DNA of 64,000 bases, taken from Rossellomorea sp. y25. Lineage in GTDB: Bacteria > Bacillota > Bacilli > Bacillales > Bacillaceae_B. Shown one piece after another: positions 26,988 through 35,792 of this stretch (position 1 is the first letter of the stretch; every line of letters starts with the position of its first letter). The notes beneath the pieces were generated by a model. The model saw only the letters and a list, made by a program, of their open reading frames with translations, was not told the origin of the DNA and searched no databases. The position numbers and the translations under genes were made by a program. The DNA lies in assembly GCF_038049935.1 (NCBI RefSeq), contig NZ_CP145886.1, positions 2,612,501 to 2,676,500 on the forward strand, read 5' to 3'.

Positions 26988-27016
26988 ATTGTAATCCCTC
27001 TAATAATAATTGTCAA
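26988..27016 (-). promoter_or_regulatory. Sigma-A promoter of the FsrA-like RNA
   Basis: Read on the minus strand: TTGACA (27011-27016), a 17-nt spacer and TACAAT (26988-26993). The start should be near 26981. Confidence 0.8.
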
Positions 27017-27126
27017 CATAAAACTTTTATTTAATGAAGGAAATATTTGGTGCCTCAAAATGTGAATTGTGGTAAAATTCTAAATTGAGCTCATGTGATA
27101 GTGATAGAGAATCGAGGGGGATACGT

Positions 27127-28677
27127 TTGAAAGAAAAATTCAAATCATTTGGAATACCTTTAGTTTTAATCGTTATGTTTATAGGAGCATTATTTCTCCA
27201 CCAGCTTTTACAAGTAAAACAACAACCACAGCCTGACTGGAGCAGATCCATTCCATTAAACTACAATTCTGAAGAACGCCCTGTCATCTTTAATGGAAGT
27301 GAAGGACTCTTCTTGGCCAGCAAAGGAAAAATTACAGGGCTAACTTTCGAAGGATCATTGGATTCTACCAAAGAAACAACGCTAAACACCAGCGTTACAC
27401 GGGGCCATCCTTTTTGGACAGACGGAACAAAAGTCATTCAGATCAAGGATGATAAGTTAATCTCTACAGAGCGTAATGAAGTAACGACGATTGCTGAAGA
27501 AGCAACAGGTATCAGCACTGCATTGAAATCTGTGTACTTCTGGAATAAAGAGAACCTTTTTTCTCTTAACCCCGCTGATTCATTAGTGACAGAAGTTTTC
27601 AGCTTTTCTAATGAAATACTGGACGTCTATATTGGAAATAATGGCAGTGCCGTAGTACAGGTTAGACAAGATGACGGTCACTCTCACCTGTACTATATGG
27701 ATGATACGTTACAAGTAGTGAAGGATCCATTTGCAATTGTTAACACAGCAACGAATCATCATATTAATGGATTAACCTTTACCACCGAAAGCAATCAATT
27801 AACTCTTCTTTATAATGAAGAGATGCGAGCCCAGGGAACATTGTCATATAAGATTTTCAAGCTGCAAACACCGATAGATGAAATAGGATCTTCTATTTTG
27901 AAGCCCACAAAAATTGATTTTACGAACGAAATATCAGGGGCCAAACTTCAAAGTCCAAGAACCGCACAACTTCTTTCCATTAATGGGGAAAAATCCATTC
28001 TCTTCACATCTGAAGGTCATCGGGTTGGGGATAATAATGCGATTAGTCTATATGTAGCACCTTTCAGTGACTCTAATCAATTAATAGCGGCTCCAGTCAG
28101 TACAACAAAACATTTTACGTATTCTCCACATCAACTTACGAAGTATAGCATTGTCTGGTTGGATTATGATGGGGATACGTATGAGTTATTTGGTGCTTCG
28201 CAGGATGCACAGGTTATCTCCAAAAGCACTGAATGGTCGAAACGAAGTGTCAAAGAAGCCGTTAACAATTCCGTACTTATGATATTCAGCAGTTTAATCA
28301 CGATCATGGTTTCATTCTATTGGGTACTACCTTCCTTATTTCTTTTAATTCTGCTTTATATTTTTAAACCGAATATATTTGAGAAGGAAGAGATCAACTG
28401 GGTTGAATATGCCTCCATCATTATATTTTTAGTAATGCCGCTAACCTTCATCACTAAAGCGATGGGCGATTACTTCTACTTTGCTGCACCCGAATACCTG
28501 ATGTTTTCAGGAAGTCAGTATGTACTATTACTCGTAATCAGCTCCATTACTGCACTCCTATGGAAATTTGGGAGAGACCCTGACTGGGGTACTTTTGGTG
28601 GAGTATTCTATTTCATGGGTATTTACATTCTTTTATATGCCACTTCTATTGGACCATATATTTTTAATTTGTTTTGA
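27127..28677 (+). CDS. Large membrane protein with extracytoplasmic domain, unknown function
   Basis: This is a 516-residue protein. It has one N-terminal helix (about 9-27) and a roughly 360-residue extracytoplasmic part rich in beta strands, with spaced units such as EGLFLASKGKITGLTF and FWTDGTKVIQIKDDK that suggest a propeller-like fold. Four or five helices follow at the C-terminus (from about residue 385). The start is TTG, 7 nt after GAGGGGG. I do not recognise the family. Its ribosome site GAGGGGGA is complementary to the C-rich run of the neighbouring sRNA. It is transcribed alone and ends in a hairpin. Confidence 0.7.
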   Translation: MKEKFKSFGIPLVLIVMFIGALFLHQLLQVKQQPQPDWSRSIPLNYNSEERPVIFNGSEGLFLASKGKITGLTFEGSLDSTKETTLNTSVTRGHPFWTDGTKVIQIKDDKLISTERNEVTTIAEEATGISTALKSVYFWNKENLFSLNPADSLVTEVFSFSNEILDVYIGNNGSAVVQVRQDDGHSHLYYMDDTLQVVKDPFAIVNTATNHHINGLTFTTESNQLTLLYNEEMRAQGTLSYKIFKLQTPIDEIGSSILKPTKIDFTNEISGAKLQSPRTAQLLSINGEKSILFTSEGHRVGDNNAISLYVAPFSDSNQLIAAPVSTTKHFTYSPHQLTKYSIVWLDYDGDTYELFGASQDAQVISKSTEWSKRSVKEAVNNSVLMIFSSLITIMVSFYWVLPSLFLLILLYIFKPNIFEKEEINWVEYASIIIFLVMPLTFITKAMGDYFYFAAPEYLMFSGSQYVLLLVISSITALLWKFGRDPDWGTFGGVFYFMGIYILLYATSIGPYIFNLF

Positions 28678-28714
28678 TTTGTCGGGAATTTGAATAATAT
28701 CATAGGAAACAAGG

Positions 28715-28745
28715 GCTCAGAAGAATTTCTGAGCGCTTTGTTTGA
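28715..28745 (+). terminator. Terminator of the large membrane protein gene
   Basis: GCTCAGAA pairs with TTCTGAGC (28715-28722 with 28727-28734), then CGCTTTGTTT. Confidence 0.6.
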
Positions 28746-28813
28746 TATTCGTCAGACTACAATACCAACCCCTAAAAAAAGCAAAAACCCCCTCAACCGA
28801 GCAGGATTCCACT

Positions 28814-29482
28814 TTAATTCTCACGTTCTTTCCAATGTTTTCGATTATAGAAATAAGCATAAATGACGATACATAGAGTCAACCATGCACCTCCAGCAGT
28901 GAACCCTCCAAGGATGTCACTTGGATAATGGACTCCTAAATATACTCGGCTAAGCCCAATCAGTAGTACAAGGAAGCTGACAGCAATGACACTTGCCCAC
29001 TTATACCGTTTATAATCTAATGCCCGAAACAATATGAATGCAAGGGTCCCGTAGAAAATAAAGGAACTCATGGAATGACCACTTGGAAAGCTATAACCGC
29101 CTTGCTCGATCAGTGCTTCAATATCAGGTCGTTCACGTTTGAAAATCCATTTTAGCAGCCAATTAAATCCTGCCCCTGTAGTGATGGTTGTCGCTACAAA
29201 CAGAGCGAGTGGATACTTCTTGAGATACAAAAGTATGACCACCACACTGATTGCAAAAATCGTGATTCCTTTCACCCCGCCCAAAAAGGTAATCGACGTC
29301 ATAAAGGTTGTTAACTTCGGGGAGATGAACCCTCTTACAATTTCAAAAACACCATTGTCAAATTGTGCGATTTCATTTTCTTTCCATTCCTCGACTATGG
29401 TGACGAATCCCCATGTAAATGCAATCAAACAAATGAGTGATATCGCAATGAATACTCCTTGTTTTATATGTTTCTCCTCCAA
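28814..29482 (-). CDS. PAP2-family phosphatase
   Basis: This is a 222-residue membrane protein with about six helices. The three phosphatase motifs are present: KWIFKRERP (about residue 110), SFPSGHSMSS (about 131) and SRVYLGVHYPSDILGG (about 182), with both catalytic His residues. Members dephosphorylate phosphatidic acid, phosphatidylglycerol phosphate or undecaprenyl pyrophosphate on the outer face. The start is TTG after AGAGGG. It lies downstream of ku on the same strand. Confidence 0.9.
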   Translation of the reverse strand: MEEKHIKQGVFIAISLICLIAFTWGFVTIVEEWKENEIAQFDNGVFEIVRGFISPKLTTFMTSITFLGGVKGITIFAISVVVILLYLKKYPLALFVATTITTGAGFNWLLKWIFKRERPDIEALIEQGGYSFPSGHSMSSFIFYGTLAFILFRALDYKRYKWASVIAVSFLVLLIGLSRVYLGVHYPSDILGGFTAGGAWLTLCIVIYAYFYNRKHWKEREN

Positions 29483-29515
29483 AACTTGTCCCTCTCTTTA
29501 CTAACGACTTATGTT

Positions 29516-30346
29516 CTATTGAGCTTTTTTCTTGGACGTCGCTTTCTTTTTAGTTTGCTTCTTCGCCTTTTTCGGCTTGGATGAATCAATAGAGGCCTGA
29601 AGTGCGGCCATTAAATCTGTCACATTTTCCCTAGGCTCTTTTTCTTTCGCTGTTACGACCTTTTCTCCGGTTTGCTTCGATTCAATCAATTGACTTAAGC
29701 GTTCACGGTATTGATCTTTATAGTTCTCCGGTTGAAATTCAGTGGTTAATTGATCAATCAGCATCGTCGCTGTTTCTAATTCTTTGCTCGTTATTTCATC
29801 TTCTTCCGGAACATTCGGTACATCACCGGTGCCTCTTACTTCATCCGGATAATGAATGGTTTCCATTACGAGAGTATTTTCATACACCCGAACAATCGAG
29901 AGTTGTTCTTTCGATCTCATCGTGATTTTGGCGATACCTACTTTCCCTGATTCCTGAAGGGCTTTTCGTAATAATGAATAAGCTTTTTTCCCTCCATCAT
30001 TAGGTGAAACGAAATAACTTCGATCAAAGAATATCGGGTCGATTTCCTCCATTTTGATAAAATCTACTATTTCCACAGCTTTATCCCCGTTCGCTTCCTT
30101 CAATTCCTTCAATTCCTCTTCTTCAAGAACGACAAATTTCCCCTTCGTCACTTCATACCCTTTTACAATGTCATCATGGTCGATTTCTTTTTCACAAGCT
30201 GGACATACCTTTTCATATTTAATTGGTGTGTGACACTCTTTATGAAGGGATCGCAGCTTTATATCTCGATCTTCTGTAGCAGAATGAAGTTTAATGGGGA
30301 TGTTCACAAGTCCAAAACTGATAGAGCCTTTCCAAATCGTATGCAT
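29516..30346 (-). CDS. ku: Non-homologous end joining protein Ku
   Basis: This is a 276-residue bacterial Ku. The opening HTIWKGSISFGLVNIPIKL and the segment YEVTKGKFVVLEEEEL are family hallmarks. A CPAC pair sits at about residue 48, and the C-terminal tail is Lys-rich (KPKKAKKQTKKKATSKKKAQ), which binds DNA in other Ku proteins. The homodimer ring threads onto DNA ends and recruits LigD. It is divergent from ligD, as B. subtilis ykoV is linked to ykoU, where both act in spores. Confidence 0.95.
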   Translation of the reverse strand: MHTIWKGSISFGLVNIPIKLHSATEDRDIKLRSLHKECHTPIKYEKVCPACEKEIDHDDIVKGYEVTKGKFVVLEEEELKELKEANGDKAVEIVDFIKMEEIDPIFFDRSYFVSPNDGGKKAYSLLRKALQESGKVGIAKITMRSKEQLSIVRVYENTLVMETIHYPDEVRGTGDVPNVPEEDEITSKELETATMLIDQLTTEFQPENYKDQYRERLSQLIESKQTGEKVVTAKEKEPRENVTDLMAALQASIDSSKPKKAKKQTKKKATSKKKAQ

Positions 30347-30485
30347 ATATCAATACCCTCCTTTACTTAAACTAATCCCTTATCTTTATCATTTAGTTGT
30401 CATACGTTCTTCATTCCTTTAAACATTTGGAAATAAAACAGCATCCATTGGTCACACTAATACTAAAAATCTTAGGGGAATAGAT

Positions 30486-32348
30486 ATGAAACCGATGCTT
30501 CCTACCTTATATGATGAGCTCCCTAGAGAGGGGGATTGGGTTTATGAAGTGAAATATGATGGATTTCGCGCCATTCTCTCCATCCATTCTCAGAATAAGA
30601 TAAGCTTACTAAGTCGAAACGGGAAAGAATTGCTTCCACACTTCCCGGAAATTGAAGAACAGATTAACGCATTACTCAATGAAAATAACTTTCCCACCCC
30701 TCTCATATTGGATGGGGAGGTTGTGCTATTACGCTCCTCCTGCAGCAGTGAATTCTTTGAGCTGCAAGTAAGAGGCAGAATGCGAAACAAGCAAAAGATC
30801 CAACTTGCGGCGACACAGAGGCCTGTTAAATTTGTGGCATTTGACTTACTTCAATATGAGAAAAAATCATTTGCCCAACAACCTTACCTTTCAAGGAAAG
30901 AAAAATTGAAAGAAGCATTTACTCTTTTTCAATTACCGTTAGAACCTACTCCTTCTCACCCATCTACCCTTCAAATGGTCCCCTATTTTAAGGATCGGCG
31001 AGAAATATGGGAACTAGTAGAGAAGGAGGAAGCTGAGGGGGTCATCGCCAAGAGGAAACATAGTAAATGGGAAGCGGGAAAACGAAGTACTAGCTGGATA
31101 AAAATCAAGAATTGGAAGAACTGTCAGTGTTTCATCACTGCGATGGATGAAACGAACGATTATTTTCACATTGGGGTATTCGATAACGAACAGATAATGC
31201 CTGTTGGCTTATTTCATTTTGGTCTCTCTCAAGAGGAGAAAAAAACACTAAAAGCAATGATTAAAAAGAATAGTACGAAGAAAAAGCATTCCCTTCATTA
31301 CATAGACCCGGCTATAACTGTGGAAATTTCATATTTAAATTGGTATGAGGGGCAACTGAGAGAACCACATTTTCATAAATTTCTATTCTCCATTGCCCCT
31401 GAATCCTGCACAATGGAGCAATTCAAGCTGGACGAAGCATCCCTTCCGCGTCGGGTTGAAATCACTCATCCAGATAAAGAATTGTTTCAGAAAGTCTCAA
31501 TGACTAAGCTTGATTACGTTCGGTACCTTCGGAAAATGTCCGTCGCTATTTTGCCTTTCTTGAAAGATAGGCCATTGACATGTATTCGTTTTCCACACGG
31601 GATCTTTGGTGAATCATTTTATCAAAAGAACACGCCTGATTATGCCCCTTCATTTATTGAAACTTACAAGGAGGACAACATCGACTATACGGTATGCAAT
31701 AACCTGGAAACATTGATCTGGCTTGGAAATCAGCTTGCATTAGAATTTCACATTCCTTTCCAAAGAACAAAGGATACATCTGTCAATGAAGTGGTCTTTG
31801 ACTTAGATCCTCCAAGCAGGGATCAATTCTCCATGGCGGTTAAAGCGGCTACCATAATGAAAGAAATATTCGACCGCCTCAACCTTTATAGTTTTGTGAA
31901 AACGTCAGGAAATAAGGGACTGCAAGTGTATATTCCCCTACCGCCTGGATACACCTGGAAAGACACCGGTTTGTTTACAGAATTCATCGCTCACTACCTT
32001 GTTACCAATTATCCAGATGATTTTACGATAGAGCGTTTAAAAAAGAATCGAAAAGGCAGATTATACGTGGACTACATTCAGCACGGAGAAGGTAAAACCA
32101 TCATTGCGCCATATTCCTTAAGGGGGAATGAAGATGCTTTAGTCGCGACTCCCCTTTGGTGGCATGAAGTAAATGAGGACCTTCATCCAGAACACTTTAC
32201 AATAGATGTTGTTTTGCGGAGATTCATGCAGATGGGTTGTCCCTTTGCTAAATTCGAATGGGTAAAAGACCTCCAGCCCTTTGATAACGTGATTCATTTT
32301 TTGAGACAGCAATCCAACGACAAAGAAAAAGGTGACCCAAAAGCTTAG
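30486..32348 (+). CDS. ligD: NHEJ DNA ligase/polymerase LigD
   Basis: This is a 620-residue protein with the Bacillus order of domains. The ATP-dependent ligase comes first (motif I YEVKYDGFRA with Lys23; GEVVLL; motif V TSWIKIKNW). The primase-like polymerase domain follows from about residue 335 (KLDYVRYLRKMS, the metal site VFDLDPP near 435, SGNKGLQVYIPL, IAPYSLRG). The 3'-phosphoesterase domain of mycobacterial LigD is absent, as in B. subtilis YkoU (611 residues). With Ku it repairs double-strand breaks, mainly in germinating spores. The start is ATG after AGGGGAA. Its last codons lie in the dapF terminator hairpin. Confidence 0.95.
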   Translation: MKPMLPTLYDELPREGDWVYEVKYDGFRAILSIHSQNKISLLSRNGKELLPHFPEIEEQINALLNENNFPTPLILDGEVVLLRSSCSSEFFELQVRGRMRNKQKIQLAATQRPVKFVAFDLLQYEKKSFAQQPYLSRKEKLKEAFTLFQLPLEPTPSHPSTLQMVPYFKDRREIWELVEKEEAEGVIAKRKHSKWEAGKRSTSWIKIKNWKNCQCFITAMDETNDYFHIGVFDNEQIMPVGLFHFGLSQEEKKTLKAMIKKNSTKKKHSLHYIDPAITVEISYLNWYEGQLREPHFHKFLFSIAPESCTMEQFKLDEASLPRRVEITHPDKELFQKVSMTKLDYVRYLRKMSVAILPFLKDRPLTCIRFPHGIFGESFYQKNTPDYAPSFIETYKEDNIDYTVCNNLETLIWLGNQLALEFHIPFQRTKDTSVNEVVFDLDPPSRDQFSMAVKAATIMKEIFDRLNLYSFVKTSGNKGLQVYIPLPPGYTWKDTGLFTEFIAHYLVTNYPDDFTIERLKKNRKGRLYVDYIQHGEGKTIIAPYSLRGNEDALVATPLWWHEVNEDLHPEHFTIDVVLRRFMQMGCPFAKFEWVKDLQPFDNVIHFLRQQSNDKEKGDPKA

Positions 32349-32361
32349 CTTTTGGATCACC
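32331..32361 (-). terminator. Terminator hairpin shared by dapF and the ligD 3' end
   Basis: A 15-bp stem with one mismatch (32331-32345 with 32347-32361) is followed on the minus strand by TTTTTCTTT. The ligD stop codon lies in the loop region, so the terminator of dapF is embedded in ligD coding sequence. Confidence 0.75.
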
Positions 32362-32398
32362 CCCTCCTGCGCTCATACAAGCTCAGACTTTTGTTCAT

Positions 32399-33394
32399 TT
32401 AGGCACTCATAAACACTTTACTATCAACAATTGTTTTCGCATGATTTTGGAGAAGTTCATATGTTCCTTCTTCAGTAAAATCCTGTCTGGATAATTCACG
32501 GAAGCTTTCCGGATGTGAGATAGACAATTCAATTTGAGATTGATACAGATACGTTGCATTTCCGATCAACTCCATATTGTATTGCCCTTCACTTAATCGG
32601 TTCACCACCACACGTACTTTTCCACCATTGTTATAAACATCAATTTCCTTACCAAACTCATTCTGGTTGAGTAAGCACGTTACAAGACTGGAAGCAGACA
32701 TAGCCGTTCCACATGCATTTGTAAAGCCCACTCCTCTTTCGAAGGTTCTAACATAGATGGCACCTTCCTCTAATGGATGAACAAAGCTCACGTTCACACC
32801 ATCAGGAAAGAAATTATTAGGGCCATTCACCGTTTCAGCAATCGTCTTCTGCTCATTTGAAAGTATATGTTCTGTGTTAACCACACTGATCAAATGAGGA
32901 TTGGGCACCGCTAAGGCAGTAAACGTTAATCGATCTGAAATTTCAGGAATACTCTCATCCACTAATGTCTCACGATCCATATTCATCGGTAATTTATCCA
33001 ATTCAAATAATACAGGCGAGATTTCAACATTATATGTTGGGATATTTTCATAAATAGCCTCTTGAGCTGAAACACGAAGATCCGCTTTCATCGTTTGAAT
33101 CACAATCGTTGTTTTGTCGAGAAGCTCACATACATATCGTCCCACACACCTAAGGCCATTCCCGCACATGGATGCTTCAGAACCATCTGCATTGAATACC
33201 CTCATTTGCGCATCGCAATGTTCACTCGAAAGCACGAAAAGGATCCCATCTGCTCCAAGACCCGACTTTCGATCACATAGCGAAAGGGCAAGATTTTGTC
33301 TCGCTTCTTCTGTAAATTCGTATCCATTCGTCATTTCATCAATCAATAAAAAATCATTTCCTGAGCCATGACATTTAATTAGATTCAAGTTCAT
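32399..33394 (-). CDS. dapF: Diaminopimelate epimerase
   Basis: This is a 331-residue enzyme that converts LL- to meso-diaminopimelate for lysine and peptidoglycan. Both catalytic Cys motifs are present: ADGSEASMCGNGLRCVGRY (Cys77) and RGVGFTNACGTAMSAS. It is longer than the common ~280-residue DapF and has ACGTA instead of ACGTG, as in the Listeria-type enzymes. The start is the ATG 7 nt after GGAGGG; the frame is open five codons further. Confidence 0.92.
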   Translation of the reverse strand: MNLNLIKCHGSGNDFLLIDEMTNGYEFTEEARQNLALSLCDRKSGLGADGILFVLSSEHCDAQMRVFNADGSEASMCGNGLRCVGRYVCELLDKTTIVIQTMKADLRVSAQEAIYENIPTYNVEISPVLFELDKLPMNMDRETLVDESIPEISDRLTFTALAVPNPHLISVVNTEHILSNEQKTIAETVNGPNNFFPDGVNVSFVHPLEEGAIYVRTFERGVGFTNACGTAMSASSLVTCLLNQNEFGKEIDVYNNGGKVRVVVNRLSEGQYNMELIGNATYLYQSQIELSISHPESFRELSRQDFTEEGTYELLQNHAKTIVDSKVFMSA

Positions 33395-33578
33395 CGTGAA
33401 TCCCTCCACGGTAATTTACTAGTAAACTATTCTTAATAGTCTTAGCTTGCCACAAACAAGCTCTTTTAGCAATCATCTCACCCTATTTTATTGAAAGTAC
33501 TACCCATTATGTGACGTTTAGACAACTTAAAAGTTGAATTGTTTCGTCCATTTAGAGACAATGAGATGGGTGATGTTC

Positions 33579-33875
33579 ATGAAGGATGAGTATACTTTTC
33601 GGTTTCAAGTTCAAAAGGTTGAAGAGGTGTGTGACGAATACCAATCACGGGTTGTGACGGTATTGGCCCACATTCTGAATGACAAAAAAGACCTTGTACA
33701 TGAAGGTCTCTTTCGTGTGCGTTTCAATCAGATCGGAATCTATCCATTTCCTGCAGATGTAGCTAGACAGATAACTTCTAAGCATATCCAGCGTTTAATC
33801 ATTGTTGAATTGAAGAGGTATATTAAGCCTCAAAGAAGATACCTGTCCCCAGGGGAATATAAACCTGTATGGTAA
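33579..33875 (+). CDS. Conserved hypothetical protein
   Basis: This is a 98-residue soluble protein, basic at the C-terminus (RYIKPQRRYLSPGEYKPVW). The start is the ATG after GGGTGAT; the frame is open 15 codons upstream without a ribosome site. The sequence has a beta-rich first half (YTFRFQVQKVEEVCDEYQSR) and one predicted helix. I do not recognise a family. It is transcribed alone between divergent dapF and convergent pbuG. Confidence 0.6.
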   Translation: MKDEYTFRFQVQKVEEVCDEYQSRVVTVLAHILNDKKDLVHEGLFRVRFNQIGIYPFPADVARQITSKHIQRLIIVELKRYIKPQRRYLSPGEYKPVW

Positions 33876-33942
33876 TTAGCTTATTCCTGCTACTTCATGA
33901 TTTAAGGCTTTGTGGTGGCATCTTACAATTTTCCAATAAAAA

Positions 33943-34006
33943 AACTCAAGCAGACTGACCATCACATGTGATTAAAATCGCTATGATGTGCAATTCTACT
34001 TGAGTT
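33943..34006 (-). terminator. Terminator of the purine permease gene
   Basis: AACTCAAG (33943-33950) pairs with CTTGAGTT (33999-34006) as the outer stem of a long hairpin. On the minus strand it is followed by seven T residues. Confidence 0.65.
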
Positions 34007-34016
34007 CTTTACCGCT

Positions 34017-35306
34017 TTAATGAATCGAATGAACAAAAAAGTTCATAAGGAACAATGCAGCAATAATATATAGAGGAATGGATACTTCTCTCGCTTTACC
34101 CGTAGCCAACTTCAAAATGGGATAAAGAATAAAACCGATGGCAATTCCGTCAGCAATACTGTACGTAAACGGAATCATTGCAATAATGAAGATTGCAGGA
34201 AATGCCTCTGTTAAATCACGAAGATCCATATGTCGTATATTTTGAATCATTAAACCGCCAATGATGATCAGAATTGGAGCGATGGCATGGTCTGGAATCC
34301 ACTTCAAATACGGAATAAATAATACGGATCCTAAAAATAATACTCCAGTAGTCAAAGATGTTAATCCTGTTCGGCCACCCGCTGTCATGGCGGCAGCACT
34401 TTCCACCGTCGAAACTGTAGGACTCGTTCCGAAGAACCCTGATGTAAAGGCAGAAAAAGCATTCGCTTGAAACGCCTTAGAGTATTTATGAGGTTGATCG
34501 ATCATATCCGTATGTCCATGAACAAGACCGATGTTCTCAAATACCAGCACCATTGTAACGGAAAAAACCGCAATCCAAAACGGTATTTCCATAATGGCAC
34601 TAAAGGAAATTTGACCGAAAACCTGACTGTATTCACTCAATTGGAAAGAGCTTGATTGAATGGATGGCTCGATTCCAAAGATGAATCCCAGCATTGTCCC
34701 GAAGGCAATACTCCATAAAAATTGACCTTTCACATTTCGAACAAACAAAAATATTGTCACCAGGAAAGTCAGCACCGTCGCCAGCACTTTTAGTTCCCCA
34801 AAATCACCAATCATGATAATGGCACTGTCTCCTCTTTGGATAAGACCGCCTTTTTCAAGACCGATAAACATTAGAAACATTCCTAATCCTACTGTGATTG
34901 CTTCCTTTAATGTTTTGGGTATGGCTTCTGATAATACTTTTGAAAGCTTTGTAAATGCAATGATCATAAAGAGTATTCCTGAAATCACTACTACAGCAAG
35001 AGCTTCCTGCCACGTTAAGCCGGATGATTTTACGAGTGTAAACGTAAACATCGCATTAATTCCCATGCCTGGAACCAGAAGGATCGGTGCATTCGCCCAA
35101 AAGGCCATCACCAAACACCCAACGAAGGAGGCAAGAATGGTTGCCATGACCGCTCCTTCAAATGGAATTCCAGCTTCAGAAAGAATTAAAGCATTCACAG
35201 CGATGATGTACACAATCGTGAAATAACCGATTGCTCCAGCCATCATCTCCTGCTTCATCGTGGTACCGTGATTCTTTAATTGAAAAATACCTCCACGTGC
35301 TTTCAT
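34017..35306 (-). CDS. pbuG: NCS2-family guanine/hypoxanthine permease (PbuG-like)
   Basis: This is a 429-residue membrane protein of about 12-14 helices of the AzgA-like branch. Signatures are the N-terminal GTTMKQEMMAGAIGYFTIVYI, VPGMGINAMFTFTLVKSSG, ENIGLVHGHTDM and the substrate block FGTSPTVSTVESAAAMTAGGRTGL (about residue 290). It imports purine bases with protons. I looked for a purine riboswitch upstream and did not see one. The start is ATG. Confidence 0.88.
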   Translation of the reverse strand: MKARGGIFQLKNHGTTMKQEMMAGAIGYFTIVYIIAVNALILSEAGIPFEGAVMATILASFVGCLVMAFWANAPILLVPGMGINAMFTFTLVKSSGLTWQEALAVVVISGILFMIIAFTKLSKVLSEAIPKTLKEAITVGLGMFLMFIGLEKGGLIQRGDSAIIMIGDFGELKVLATVLTFLVTIFLFVRNVKGQFLWSIAFGTMLGFIFGIEPSIQSSSFQLSEYSQVFGQISFSAIMEIPFWIAVFSVTMVLVFENIGLVHGHTDMIDQPHKYSKAFQANAFSAFTSGFFGTSPTVSTVESAAAMTAGGRTGLTSLTTGVLFLGSVLFIPYLKWIPDHAIAPILIIIGGLMIQNIRHMDLRDLTEAFPAIFIIAMIPFTYSIADGIAIGFILYPILKLATGKAREVSIPLYIIAALFLMNFFVHSIH

Positions 35307-35454
35307 ATTATAATCTTCCTATAAAACTGCCCTCTCCCTACCCGCTCCTCCCATAATAAGGGGAGCCACAAAATACTATTCTAGCAAAAGGTCTGACGTT
35401 TGCCAATATGTATTTTGATGGATACAGACGGCGGGGTTTTTGGTTGGTATCACG

Positions 35455-35725
35455 ATCAGGGATTCGGCCGAAATGTGAAGGAATCCGGCGGCTTTTGTGA
35501 AAAATCCGGCCGTTATCGTGACTTATCCAGCCAAAGTCACCAGGAATTCAGCCGTTTTACAAGTTCATCCAATTCGGCCAGTCCGCATAACTGACTCCGT
35601 AGTTTCTGGAATCCGGCCGAATTGGAACAGAATCCAGCCGCTTTTGTGAATAATCCGGCGGCTTTTGTGAAAAATCCGGCCGTTTTGGAGATTAATCCAG
35701 CCGTTTCACAAATTTATCCACATAT
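35455..35725. repeat. Field of degenerate ~21-bp tandem repeats (AATCCGGC...)
   Basis: About ten units of 20-22 bp share the start AATCC(G/A)GCC and a GTTTTGTGAA-like end. Two blocks are nearly identical over some 33 bp (35487-35520 and 35652-35685). The region is GC-rich compared with its flanks. It fills most of the 480-bp gap between pbuG and the rib operon terminator and has no convincing open frame. Confidence 0.7.
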
Positions 35726-35750
35726 TCCTCAGGTCCGGCCCTCGTAGAAA

Positions 35751-35778
35751 GCCAAGCCCCCCAAAATGGAGGCTTGGC
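35751..35778 (-). terminator. Terminator-like hairpin after ribH
   Basis: GCCAAGCC (35751-35758) pairs with GGCTTGGC (35771-35778). The T tract on the minus side is short (CTTTC). Confidence 0.55.
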
Positions 35779-35792
35779 CTGGTTGAAAATTT

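Noticed and set aside
30347..30485. Sigma-G promoters between ku and ligD
   Set aside because: Partial -35-like boxes (GTATG, GCATC) exist but no -10 of the CATNHTA type lies at the right spacing.
35307..35400. Purine riboswitch upstream of pbuG
   Set aside because: The conserved purine aptamer loops are absent; only a small GC-rich hairpin is visible.
35400..35594. 64-codon ORF in the repeat field
   Set aside because: It lies across the degenerate repeats, has no ribosome site and no family likeness.
35455..35725. CRISPR array
   Set aside because: Units are 20-22 bp, contiguous and degenerate, without unique spacers, and there are no cas genes.
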